From positions 496,001 through 560,000 of the forward strand of contig NZ_BMJV01000001.1 of NCBI RefSeq assembly GCF_014643635.1: a stretch of 64,000 bases of DNA. Direction: 5' to 3'. Positions within the stretch are counted from its first letter, which is position 1; each line of letters begins with the position of its first letter. This document shows positions 48,333 to 56,831 of this stretch, in pieces. The notes beneath the pieces are model-generated. The model worked only from the letters and a program-made list of their open reading frames with translations. It was not told where the DNA came from and did not search any database. The position numbers and the translations under genes were made by a program. The DNA is from Salipiger pallidus. Lineage in GTDB: Bacteria > Pseudomonadota > Alphaproteobacteria > Rhodobacterales > Rhodobacteraceae.

Positions 48333-49415
48333 TCAGTCCACCGGGAAGACGAAGCAGCGGTCGCGGCGCACGGTGAGCCAGAACGGCGTGCCCTTGCGCG
48401 GCAGGAACACGTTGGGCACCGTCGCCTTGATCAGCCCGCCGTCGAAATCCATGCGGAACTCCACGAGGCTTTCCGAACCCATGAAGCGCGCCCGTTCCAC
48501 CACGCCCCGGGCCGGGGTCCCGGCCCGTTCGGTCGTGTTTGGCGCGCGCCCGCCACGGTCGAAGTCGATGCCCACGTGCTGCGGCCGGAACACGATGTCC
48601 ACCTGCGCGCCATCGTGCACGCCGGGCGCAAGGAATGGCCCGAAGGGGGTGTCCACCAGCGCGCCATGAACGGTGCCGCGCAGTTCGTTCGTGTCCGAGA
48701 AGAACGCCACCGCCGCCTTGTCCGCCGGGGCGTTGAAGATGTTGTAAGGCGCGCCCTGCTGCACGATGCGCCCGTCGCGCATCAGCGCGATCTCGTCAGC
48801 CATGCGCATGGCCTCTTCGGGCTCGTGAGTGACCAGCAGGACCGAGGTGCCCTCTTCCTTCAGCAGCGACAGGGTCTCGTCGCGGATACCGTCACGCAGG
48901 CGGTTGTCGAGGCCGGAGAACGGCTCGTCCATGAGCATGATGCGCGGTTTGGGCGCAAGGGCACGCGCCAGCGCCACGCGCTGCTGTTCACCGCCTGACA
49001 GCTGGTGGGGGTATTCGTCGATGTAGTGGACGAGGCCTACACGCTCGAGCAGTTCAGCGGCGCGGCGGCGCTTGTCGGCCTTCGCGCCCTTGAGGCCGAA
49101 CGCCACGTTGTCGCCCACCGACAAGTGCGGAAACAGGGCGAAATCCTGGAACATCAGGCCGATCTGGCGACGCTCGGGAGGAACGCGGAACACCGTGTCG
49201 CAGATCAGCTCTCCGTCCACGTGGATGGTCCCTGCGTCCTGCATGTCGACGCCCGCGATCATGCGCAGGGTGGTCGACTTGCCGCATCCCGACGGACCCA
49301 GAAGGCAAGTCACGTCACCGGGCGCGATGCTGAGCGACACGTCATCGACCACGGCGCGCCCTTCGAAACGGCGCACAAGATTGCTGACCTGAAGCCTTGG
49401 GGGGGTGCTCTCCAA
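48333..49415 (-). CDS. ABC transporter ATPase, iron(III)/FbpC type, without partner genes
   Basis: A 360-residue ATP-binding subunit: Walker A LLGPSGCGKSTTLRMIAG, signature LSGGEQQRVALARALA, Walker B PRIMLMDEPFSGLD, and a C-terminal TOBE-like domain (VFRPQHVGIDF, VERARFMGSESLVEF). The layout matches FbpC and related ferric or spermidine/putrescine ATPases. No permease or binding protein lies nearby. The start is a TTG at 49415 (GAGG 7 nt upstream); no ATG is available, and an earlier TTG at 49469 lacks support. Confidence 0.88.
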   Translation of the reverse strand: MESTPPRLQVSNLVRRFEGRAVVDDVSLSIAPGDVTCLLGPSGCGKSTTLRMIAGVDMQDAGTIHVDGELICDTVFRVPPERRQIGLMFQDFALFPHLSVGDNVAFGLKGAKADKRRRAAELLERVGLVHYIDEYPHQLSGGEQQRVALARALAPKPRIMLMDEPFSGLDNRLRDGIRDETLSLLKEEGTSVLLVTHEPEEAMRMADEIALMRDGRIVQQGAPYNIFNAPADKAAVAFFSDTNELRGTVHGALVDTPFGPFLAPGVHDGAQVDIVFRPQHVGIDFDRGGRAPNTTERAGTPARGVVERARFMGSESLVEFRMDFDGGLIKATVPNVFLPRKGTPFWLTVRRDRCFVFPVD

Positions 49416-49512
49416 GGTGCTGCCTCGCCTGTTCTGGCCCCTGCGGGCGGTTGGCAAGGGGCGTAGCAATAAGCGCCCGCCCCTGCAAGCGCCCGGCCCC
49501 TAGGACGTAGGC

Positions 49513-50064
49513 TCAGGCGCCGGCCACCTCGAACGCCTTGCCAAGGCGTGGCAGCCGTGCCTTTTTCAGCAGGCCGCGCATGGTCCAGTCCTCGCCCGAC
49601 AGGCGGCGGGCTTCGGCCAGGACCGCCTCGCAGGCATCGCGCACCTTGCCGGGGTTCGCCTCGCACAGACCGCGCAGGAAGCCGTCGGCGTCAACGCGCG
49701 ACAGCCCCTCTTCGGCAAGGATGCCGCGGGGGAAATCCTTGGCGTTCTCAGTGACGATCATGTCCGCGCTGCTCGCGATGGCAGCGGCAAGGACATGCAG
49801 ATCCGCCGGGTCCGGCAGCCAGAGCCGACGCTCCATGTCGGGCGAGAACTTCACCTCGGAGCGCGGCCAGTCGCGGCGGACATTGGCGATCTCGCCGCGC
49901 GCCTGCATCTCGCCCATGGGGCCGAGCTTGCGCGCGGCGAGCGCCCATTCCTCAAGAATGCGCGCCGACCACAGCGGCTGGAACAGCCCCTGCGCCGCGC
50001 AACCCAGCAGCACCTCGCGCATCACCGTGGGGTAGATGACGCAAGTGTCGAGCAGGACCTTCAC
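49513..50064 (-). CDS. PIN domain protein coupled to the rRNA methyltransferase gene
   Basis: A 183-residue protein beginning VKVLLDTCVIYPTVMRE, where the first PIN aspartate is seen, followed by WSARILEEWALAARK and LPDPADLHVLAAAIASSADMIVTENAKDF, which hold the later acidic metal ligands. PIN domains are RNases. No antitoxin-like ORF is present, so it is not an ordinary toxin-antitoxin pair. The GTG start at 50064 overlaps the methyltransferase stop as GTGA, linking it to rRNA metabolism; the pairing is common in Rhodobacterales by my recollection. Confidence 0.85.
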   Translation of the reverse strand: MKVLLDTCVIYPTVMREVLLGCAAQGLFQPLWSARILEEWALAARKLGPMGEMQARGEIANVRRDWPRSEVKFSPDMERRLWLPDPADLHVLAAAIASSADMIVTENAKDFPRGILAEEGLSRVDADGFLRGLCEANPGKVRDACEAVLAEARRLSGEDWTMRGLLKKARLPRLGKAFEVAGA

Positions 50065-51257
50065 AGGCGGAAGACCAGCGCCTTCAGATAGCCCGATTCC
50101 GCCAGCTGCGGCATCAGTGGATGGTCCGGGCCAGCACCGCCGGTATAAAGCAGCTGTGCACGGCGTCCGGCCCGGCCGATGCCGCGCAGGCATGCGCCGG
50201 TAAAGCTGCTAAGGTCCGCGGCATGGCTGCATGAACACAGCACGAGGTAGCCGCCTTCGTCCACCAGCGGGGCGGCAAGGCGCGCGGTCTTCTCGTAAGC
50301 GCGCAGGCCTGCCTCTAGGGCGGGTTTCGCCGGTGCGAAGGCGGGCGGATCGCAAATAACGATGCCGAAGCGCCTGCCCTCTTCGCCGAGCGCGCCCAGC
50401 ACGTCGAAGGCATCGCCCTGCCGCGCGTCGAAGCGGTCCGCAGCGCCCATGCGCTCGGCGCCCTGTGCCGCCAGAGCCAGCGCCGGGGCGGAGCCGTCCA
50501 CCGACAGGGCCGAAGCCGCGCCACCTGCCAGCGCGGCGAGGGCAAAGCCACCCACGTGGCTGAACACGTCGAGCACATCCTGCCCTTCCGCAAGCCTGGC
50601 CGCGAAGGCGTGATTGGGGCGCTGGTCGTAGAAGAGGCCCGTTTTCTGGCCACCGGTGAGGTCGGCCATGTAGGTGGCGCCGTTCATCTCGACCGGCAGC
50701 GGCGCGTCGGGCGCAGTGCCAAGCAGGATGGCATTCTCATCATCGAGACCCTCGAGCTGGCGCCCGCGCGAGCCGGCATTCTTGAGGATGGTCGTGATCC
50801 CGGTGACCTCGGCCAGCGCCTCGGCCAGCTGCGGCAGCAGCGCTTCGGCCCATGCGGCGTTGGGCTGGATCACGCAGGTGTCGCCGAAGCGGTCGATGAT
50901 GACGCCGGGAAAGCCGTCGGCTTCCGCGTGCACAAGCCGGTAATAAGGTGCATCGAACAGCCGTTCGCGCAGCGACAGCGCCTTGGACAGGCGAGCTGTC
51001 AGCCAGTCCTTGCCAATCTCGGCATCGGTGTCGCGGTCGAGCATCCGCGCAGCGATCTTCGAGGCGGGTGTCATGCCGACAAGGCCGATGGGCGTGCGCT
51101 CGGCATCCTCGAGCACAGCGACCGTGCCGGGGGCAAGGCCCTTGGTGCGGCGGTCAAGCACGAGTTCATTGGAATAAACCCAAGGGAAACCGCGGCGGAT
51201 GGCACGGGCATTGGCTTTGGGCGTGAGGCGGACGACGGGATATGAGGGGGCTGTCAT
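50061..51257 (-). CDS. class I SAM-dependent rRNA cytosine methyltransferase (RlmI-like)
   Basis: A 398-residue enzyme with an N-terminal PUA domain (VRLTPKANARAIRRGFPWVY), a central linker and a Rossmann methyltransferase domain. LTGGQKTGLFYDQRPNH and VLDVFSHVGGFALAALAGG bind SAM; CDPPAFAPAK is the catalytic motif for 5-methylcytosine formation and resembles RlmI, which modifies 23S rRNA. The ATG at 51257 starts the conserved part. Confidence 0.9.
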   Translation of the reverse strand: MTAPSYPVVRLTPKANARAIRRGFPWVYSNELVLDRRTKGLAPGTVAVLEDAERTPIGLVGMTPASKIAARMLDRDTDAEIGKDWLTARLSKALSLRERLFDAPYYRLVHAEADGFPGVIIDRFGDTCVIQPNAAWAEALLPQLAEALAEVTGITTILKNAGSRGRQLEGLDDENAILLGTAPDAPLPVEMNGATYMADLTGGQKTGLFYDQRPNHAFAARLAEGQDVLDVFSHVGGFALAALAGGAASALSVDGSAPALALAAQGAERMGAADRFDARQGDAFDVLGALGEEGRRFGIVICDPPAFAPAKPALEAGLRAYEKTARLAAPLVDEGGYLVLCSCSHAADLSSFTGACLRGIGRAGRRAQLLYTGGAGPDHPLMPQLAESGYLKALVFRL

Positions 51258-51894
51258 GGCGCCTCCGTTACCGCGTGGCACGGCACTTGGGAAGAGTGAA
51301 ACAGCGCATCGGCGATCTGCGGGCCCGGGAAGGCACCGGTCCACGCGATGTCCCGGCGGCCCGACCGGCTGCCATCAGTCCGCTGCCCTTGCGCCACTTA
51401 CCGGGCTTTGCGCGCGGATGACGGCCCCGGTCGCGCCGTGCGCGGCATCGTCACTCTGACAAACAGCGATCTGAGACAGATGTTGCCGATCAGGGGCATG
51501 TCGGCTCCCCTTCTGCCCGGTTCGACAATGCGAAGACACACCCCGCGCACAGGACATCCCGACGGTGATTGAAAGCTGAAGACTGACATTGGCCCAATCC
51601 GCGTCATGGCTGCCAAACCAGTCTGCCCGCAGGCTGCCTTCCTCTTGGGCTGTCTGCAGCATGATGCAACGTGTGGTCGATTTCCTGCAGAAGGTCTCGA
51701 CCGAGGCATTTACTGATAGCGCTAACCGGGCTAACGTCACCGGTGGAAAAGGAAGTCACACGAATGCCGCGCCTGCCCGGCGCTCTCGGAACCGCCGCCC
51801 CCGCGCGCCGTTTTCCGAAGCGGGCCTGCGCGCATTCGCCGCGCGCATTCAAGGGGCGCGCACCAGTCACAGGTTCTTGCCAGAGGATGGAGCA
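51258..51894. other. 637-bp intergenic region upstream of edd
   Basis: No gene is recognised. The last 190 bp hold the operator-like site at 51714-51727 and the Shine-Dalgarno AGGATGGAG before the edd ATG. The left part should hold the methyltransferase-PIN promoter on the minus strand; no clear motif was found there. Confidence 0.5.
51714..51727. promoter_or_regulatory. LacI-type operator-like site TGATAGCGCTAACC upstream of edd
   Basis: GATAGC/GCTAAC are near-perfect inverted halves (one mismatch) around a central CG step, the shape of LacI/GalR-family operators. It lies 168 bp before the edd ATG, next to the possible -10 box TAACGT. Carbohydrate-responsive control of the Entner-Doudoroff enzyme is inferred; no LacI gene is in the window. 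Confidence 0.5.
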
Positions 51895-53700
51895 ATGCCA
51901 CTCGACGCCACGATCGCCAAGGTCACCCAAGCCATCGAAGCCCGCTCGGAAGAGCGCCGTGCAACCTATCTCGACCGCATGGCCCAGGCCGCGGAGGAAG
52001 GCACCCGCCGCGCCCACCTGACCTGCGGCAACCAGGCGCACGCCTACGCGGCCATGGGCGGCGACAAGGGATCCCTGGCCGAAGGACGCGCGCCCAATCT
52101 TGGGATCGTCACCGCCTACAACGACATGCTTTCGGCGCATCAGCCGTTCGAAGGCTACCCCGCCATCATCCGCGAGGCGGCCCGCGCCGCGGGCGGCACG
52201 GCGCAGGTGGCGGGCGGCGTGCCCGCCATGTGCGACGGGGTCACTCAAGGGCAGGTCGGCATGGAGCTGTCGCTGTTCTCGCGCGATGTGATCGCGCTGG
52301 CGGCTGGCGTGTCGCTCAGCCACAATACCTTTGATAGCGCCGTCTACCTTGGCGTCTGCGACAAGATCGTTCCGGGCCTTGTTATCGGCGCGGCAACCTT
52401 CGGCTACATCCCCGGTATTTTCATCCCCGCCGGCCCCATGACCAGCGGTCTGCCCAACGACGAAAAATCCAAGGTGCGCCAGCAGTTTGCCACAGGCGAG
52501 GTCGGCCGCGACAAGCTGATGGAGGCCGAGATGGCGTCCTACCATGGTCCCGGCACCTGCACCTTCTACGGCACCGCCAACTCCAACCAGATGCTGATGG
52601 AGATCATGGGCCTGCACCTGCCCGGTGCCAGTTTCGTCAATCCCGGCACCCCCCTTCGCGACGCTCTGACCGAGGCGGGCACGAAACGCGCGCTCGAGAT
52701 CACCAAGCTGGGCAATGATTACCGCCCCGTCTGCGACATCCTCGACGCCAAGGCCTTCGTCAACGGCATCGTCGGGCTTATGGCAACGGGTGGGTCCACC
52801 AACCTCGTGCTGCACCTGCCTGCCATGGCCCGTGCCGCGGGGATCGAGCTGACGCTCGACGATTTCGACGCGATCTCGTCGGTGGTGCCACTGATGGCCA
52901 AGGTCTATCCCAACGGGCTTGCGGACGTGAACCACTTCCACGCTGCCGGGGGCCTTCAGTACCTCATCGGCCAGCTTCTGGACGCGGGGCTGATGCACGA
53001 GGACGTCAAGACCGTGGCGGGCGACGGGCTGTCGCTCTACCGCTCCGAGCCGAAGCTGCGGGACGGCGTGCTAAGCTACGAGCCCGCCTCGACCGAGACA
53101 CAGAACGATCGCATCCTGCGCCCGGCCTCGGACGCGTTCCAGCCGACCGGGGGTCTCAAGCAGATGCATGGCAACCTCGGGCACGGGATGATGAAGATCT
53201 CGGCCGTGGCGCCCGAGCGCCACGTCATCGAAGCCAAGGCGCGCATCTTCCACGACCAGGAAAGCGTCAAGGAGGCGTTCAAGGCCGGTGAGTTCACCGA
53301 GGACACCATCGTCGTGGTCCGCTTTCAGGGGCCGTCCGCCAATGGCATGCCCGAGCTGCATTCCCTGACCCCCACCCTCGCGGTGCTTCAGGATCGCGGG
53401 CTGAAGGTGGCGCTGGTGACAGACGGACGTATGTCCGGCGCGTCTGGCAAGGTGCCCAGCGCGATCCATGTCTCGCCCGAGGCCAAGCATGGCGGCCCGC
53501 TGGCGAAACTGCGCGATGGCGACATCGTGCGGGTGGATGCGGTGGCAGGCACGCTGTCCTGCCTCACCGAAGGGTTCGAGGATCGCGCGCCGGTGCAGCC
53601 GGACCTTGCGGGCAACGGCCATGGCGTCGGGCGAGAGCTGTTCGAGGCGTTCCGCCAGAACGTCGGCCTTGCGTCGAACGGAGCGGCGGTCGTGGTCTAA
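51895..53700 (+). CDS. edd: phosphogluconate dehydratase
   Basis: A 601-residue iron-sulfur dehydratase that turns 6-phosphogluconate into 2-keto-3-deoxy-6-phosphogluconate, the key Entner-Doudoroff step. IlvD/Edd motifs: TAYNDMLSAHQPFEGYP, GGVPAMCDGVTQGQVGME (cluster cysteine), SHNTFDSAVYLGVCDKIVPG, GTCTFYGTANSNQM and GRMSGASGKVPSAIH. Length and phosphogluconate-type motifs fit Edd rather than IlvD. The aldolase gene eda, often next to it, is absent downstream in this window. Confidence 0.95.
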   Translation: MPLDATIAKVTQAIEARSEERRATYLDRMAQAAEEGTRRAHLTCGNQAHAYAAMGGDKGSLAEGRAPNLGIVTAYNDMLSAHQPFEGYPAIIREAARAAGGTAQVAGGVPAMCDGVTQGQVGMELSLFSRDVIALAAGVSLSHNTFDSAVYLGVCDKIVPGLVIGAATFGYIPGIFIPAGPMTSGLPNDEKSKVRQQFATGEVGRDKLMEAEMASYHGPGTCTFYGTANSNQMLMEIMGLHLPGASFVNPGTPLRDALTEAGTKRALEITKLGNDYRPVCDILDAKAFVNGIVGLMATGGSTNLVLHLPAMARAAGIELTLDDFDAISSVVPLMAKVYPNGLADVNHFHAAGGLQYLIGQLLDAGLMHEDVKTVAGDGLSLYRSEPKLRDGVLSYEPASTETQNDRILRPASDAFQPTGGLKQMHGNLGHGMMKISAVAPERHVIEAKARIFHDQESVKEAFKAGEFTEDTIVVVRFQGPSANGMPELHSLTPTLAVLQDRGLKVALVTDGRMSGASGKVPSAIHVSPEAKHGGPLAKLRDGDIVRVDAVAGTLSCLTEGFEDRAPVQPDLAGNGHGVGRELFEAFRQNVGLASNGAAVVV

Positions 53701-54126
53701 GACCGCCCGGGCGGGCCGGCCCCGGCCCGCCCCCACGCTCCCGGACCCGGAGCCTGTCGCCTGCGCTCCCAAGTATCTCACGGCCCGCCCTGGGCGTCTT
53801 TCCGCCTCTCGGACCATCCTGCCCCCGGGCGTCGCGCTGTACCTTGGCTGGCTGCTGACGTACCATGCGGGCCGCTGGATTCGGCCGGTCTCACCGGGGC
53901 AGGCTCAGGCGGGAACGGGACAGTCTGCCAGTGCGCTGCCGGGTTGTGGTCTTCTGCCCCCGCCAGCCGCGACCAGAGATGTTCAGCACCCTCCCAAGCT
54001 GTCCCGCTGCACTATTGGCCGTAGCGCCTTGATTTCGGGGGACGCCCTGTCGCAGGCACAGCGTGAGCCGTCCGTCTCCCCTTCAGCCCGCAGCCCCACG
54101 GAAAGGCGCCCAGCGCGACCGGCTGT
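53701..54126. other. 426-bp region without a gene after edd
   Basis: It begins with a strong GC hairpin (53710-53731, GGCGGGCCGG/CCGGCCCGCC) that may help end the edd transcript, though no T-run follows. The rest has no recognisable protein on either strand. It forms the left border of the decayed island and may be the scar of a lost gene. Confidence 0.5.
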
Positions 54127-54762
54127 TCAACGGGCCTGTGGGTAGGTGATGATCGACAGGTATTTCGCCGGGATTTCCACCAAGACCTCGGGCCCGTGCG
54201 GCGCATCGGAATCGAACAGCAAGCTGTCACCGGGCTCGAGCAGGTAAAGCTGATCGCCGTGACGGTAGTCGATCACGCCCTCCAGCATGTAGATCAGCTC
54301 GATTCCCTCGTGCTGGAAGGCCGGGAAGCGGTCGGATTCACTGTCTAGGGTGATGAGGTAGGGTTCGACCACCACGCCCGAATTATTCGACCCGATATGG
54401 CCCAGAAGATTGTACTGGTGTCCAGCGCGGGTGCCGGCACGCTCGATCTCGGCGCCCTGCCCGGCCTTCACATGCATCGCCCCGCGTGCCTCCTCGAAGC
54501 CCGTGAACAGCTGCACCAGTGGCACCCGGAGGGCATTGGCCAGCGATTGCAGCGTGTTGAGCGAGGGCGAGATCACCCCGTTTTCGATCTTGGACAGCAT
54601 GCCCACCGACAGCCCGGTCTGCTGCGCCAGCTCGGAGCCTGTCATGCGCTGGCGTTTACGCAGCTCGCGCACCTGCCGACCGATGGCGACCTCGAGGTTT
54701 TTCTCGCGCACTTCGCGAACGGCATGGGGGTTTTGGGTGAGCTTGCTGTCGGGGGTCTTCAT
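54127..54762 (-). CDS. XRE-family regulator with cupin sensor domain
   Basis: A 211-residue protein: helix-turn-helix (about residues 28-85, LRKRQRMTGSELAQQTGLSV, then LSKIENGVISPSLNTLQSLA) joined to a cupin domain (about 135-205, FQHEGIELIYMLEGVIDYRHG then YLLEPGDSLLFDSDAPHGP). Such proteins sense a small molecule in the cupin barrel. It is the intact left-end gene of the decayed methylated-amine island and is the natural candidate regulator of it. The ATG at 54762 was chosen by homology; ATG 54816 is possible. Confidence 0.88.
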   Translation of the reverse strand: MKTPDSKLTQNPHAVREVREKNLEVAIGRQVRELRKRQRMTGSELAQQTGLSVGMLSKIENGVISPSLNTLQSLANALRVPLVQLFTGFEEARGAMHVKAGQGAEIERAGTRAGHQYNLLGHIGSNNSGVVVEPYLITLDSESDRFPAFQHEGIELIYMLEGVIDYRHGDQLYLLEPGDSLLFDSDAPHGPEVLVEIPAKYLSIITYPQAR

Positions 54763-55011
54763 GGATGGTCCGTCTGGCCTCTGGGTGCTCCGTCGTGATG
54801 GTGTCATGGCGTTCATGTCAAGCCTTGCGTGCCTGAGAGGCGGTGGCTCATGGCCCGATCTTCGCGGTATTCGGGGGATGCTCCCCGCGCCGTCCGAGCG
54901 TCTTCCGCTGGTCACTACGCACGCCTGAGGAAAGGCCTGCGAGATCGTCGCAGGCTTTTGCTCTGCGCAGGTCCAGGCGTTGGCCGGGCTTCACCAGCCG
55001 AGGACTGCAGC

Positions 55012-55959
55012 CTTCCTCGGCCGGATCGTGGAGCGGCGCTAGGCTCATCTCGCAAGGCAAACGGGTCATGGCGATCTCCGGCTCATAGCTGCCAGACACG
55101 ATGCAGTCGGGCTGTACCCCCTCGGGGTGCTTCAGCTAGCCCATGCTGATGGCCTCCCCCACGCGTGACTTAGCAACCCGAGCTGAGATAGCCGACCCAC
55201 TCGCCGTTCCGGTACAACGTCTCGCCCCCAGCAGCACCACCTCGCGTGCAGCGGTAAAGGGTCACCAGCCTGCGGGCGAGCGGCGCAGTGCGAGCGGCCT
55301 CGATGGCGTCCCTTCCACCGTAGGTGGCCTTGGCCTTTGACACGTCGAACCCAAGTCCTGCCTCCAGCGGCGTGGTATCATGCCCGATGTCACCACCCCA
55401 GGCACAGTAGCCCTTGCCGAAGCGCAGCGTTTCGATGGCGCGACAGCCTACGTCGACTGCGCATTGCTGTCTTGCGAATGGCCTTGTGTTCACGTCCCAC
55501 GGCGGCGGGCCAGGTGGGCCGCCCGTCGGTGGGCAGGGAGGGCGCGCCCACCACGTTGCTCACTCCATCAGTGGCCAGAGGTCCTGCGCCTCCGATGGGC
55601 TGAGCAGCTGCAGGTCCAGCCCGAAGCTGCGGGCGGCAGTGGCCTGCCGTTTGCCTTCCCTCCAACATTCCTAACTGCAGGCAAGACCCAACCCGCCGTT
55701 GCGCTTCCATCCAGTGGTTTGCCCGGTCTCGGCGTCAAGCGCATCGTACAGTTTGACCGAATAGCCCTACAGTTCGGTGATATTGTCCAAGCCGCGCAGC
55801 TGCCCCACCAGCCCCGCGGCGTGGAAGGGCGTTCCAGAGGTCAGCTTGTGCGCCTCGAGCCGCATCACCTCCGAGCCAGGCTCTGCAAGGAGACAGGCGT
55901 GGGAAAGCCGATAATGCCGCCGCGACGATGTCAGCGTGGGCCTCCGCGGGGAAGCTCAT
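55012..55959 (-). pseudogene. remnant of a dimethylglycine/sarcosine dehydrogenase-like FAD-GcvT oxidoreductase
   Basis: The intact family is about 800 residues; only about 300 remain. In order: MSFPAEAHADIV, a frameshift, GIIGF, a frameshift, then RLEAHKLTSGTPFHAAGLVG, a TAG stop inside NITEL*GYSVKLYD, ETGQTTGWKRNGG, further stops, FGLDLQLLSPSEAQDLWPLM, and then a large deletion. It resumes at CRAIETLRFGKGYCAWGGDI, TTPLEAGLGFDVSKAK, and ends LKHPEGVQPDC...RLPCEMSLAPLHDP, the family C-terminus. It used to oxidise N-methyl groups and pass the carbon to tetrahydrofolate. The dead start still overlaps the upstream gene stop as ATGA. Confidence 0.88.
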
Positions 55960-56831
55960 GTCAGGTTCCAGTCATCAAGCGCCACGTGGAAGCGGGCGAG
56001 GGTCTCGCCCGTGTAGGCGTCATAGTCGAAATCGACCTCCGAGGTGATCTCGGACACCATCGACCACATCGCCTCGCGCAGGAGCGAGGCACATTTCATA
56101 GCGCGGTAGCTGCGAATCCAGTCCTGGCCCGGAGTGCGTCCGAGATAGAGCGCCAGCATCTCGGCCTCCGCCTCTTCGGGAAGACCCGAATTGCTTGCCA
56201 GCCCGCCCAAGTCGAAACTCGGAGCGTTGAAGCCGCCATATTCCCAATTAACCAGCCAGAGCCTGCCGCCCTCGTCGCGGATGATGTTCTGCGGCAGAAG
56301 GTCATTGTGGCCCAGCACCAGCGCAATCTCTCCAACCGCCTCCTCGAGGCGCATGGCCTCGGTCATCAGCATGGGAAGCTTCATCATGTGCGGTGAGCCC
56401 TGCTGGCCAAGGACGCTGGCGTAGCTGCGCAGGACATGGAAGACCCAGAAGGTCAGCACCGGGCCGGTGATGCGGCGCGACAGGTCGCGGTGGACCCGGC
56501 CCACCAGTTCCACCGCCTCGCGTAGCGTGGCGGGATCGTGCAGGTCGGCCTTGGTGAGAGCCGCGCTCGGAATGAAGTCGGTGACGATAACGCCCGGCTC
56601 CGCATGGCGCAGCATGGGGGAAATCCCCGCATAGCCCGCCGCTTCGGTGAGGCTGCGTTCGTTCCAACGCATCACGAGATGCTCGGGAATGTCCTGCCCC
56701 AACCGGACGACATAGCGCCCCGAGGGATCCGTCACCACGAATTTGAGGGTGGTCCTCGCACCGGGCAGCGGCTCGATCTTTGGCTGGCCCGACCAGAAGC
56801 CAAGGGCGCGAACACGGTCTTCAGGGGTCAT
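55956..56831 (-). CDS. choline/ethanolamine-kinase-like phosphotransferase lacking the metal-binding Asp
   Basis: A 291-residue protein of the choline kinase/APH fold, full length. VVRLGQDIPEHL and NERSLTEAAGYAGISPML lie in the N-lobe; the catalytic loop VLGHNDLLPQNIIRDEGG is complete. The following metal-binding motif, normally IDWEY, reads LVNWEYGGFN: the aspartate that holds magnesium is asparagine. It is therefore probably weak or inactive, which matches its dead neighbours, with which it shares 4-bp overlaps at both ends. Confidence 0.82.
   Translation of the reverse strand: MTPEDRVRALGFWSGQPKIEPLPGARTTLKFVVTDPSGRYVVRLGQDIPEHLVMRWNERSLTEAAGYAGISPMLRHAEPGVIVTDFIPSAALTKADLHDPATLREAVELVGRVHRDLSRRITGPVLTFWVFHVLRSYASVLGQQGSPHMMKLPMLMTEAMRLEEAVGEIALVLGHNDLLPQNIIRDEGGRLWLVNWEYGGFNAPSFDLGGLASNSGLPEEAEAEMLALYLGRTPGQDWIRSYRAMKCASLLREAMWSMVSEITSEVDFDYDAYTGETLARFHVALDDWNLT

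Noticed and set aside
51375-51740. Minus-strand frame in the edd upstream gap as a transposase remnant
   Set aside because: No catalytic motif or terminal repeats could be found, so nothing supports it.
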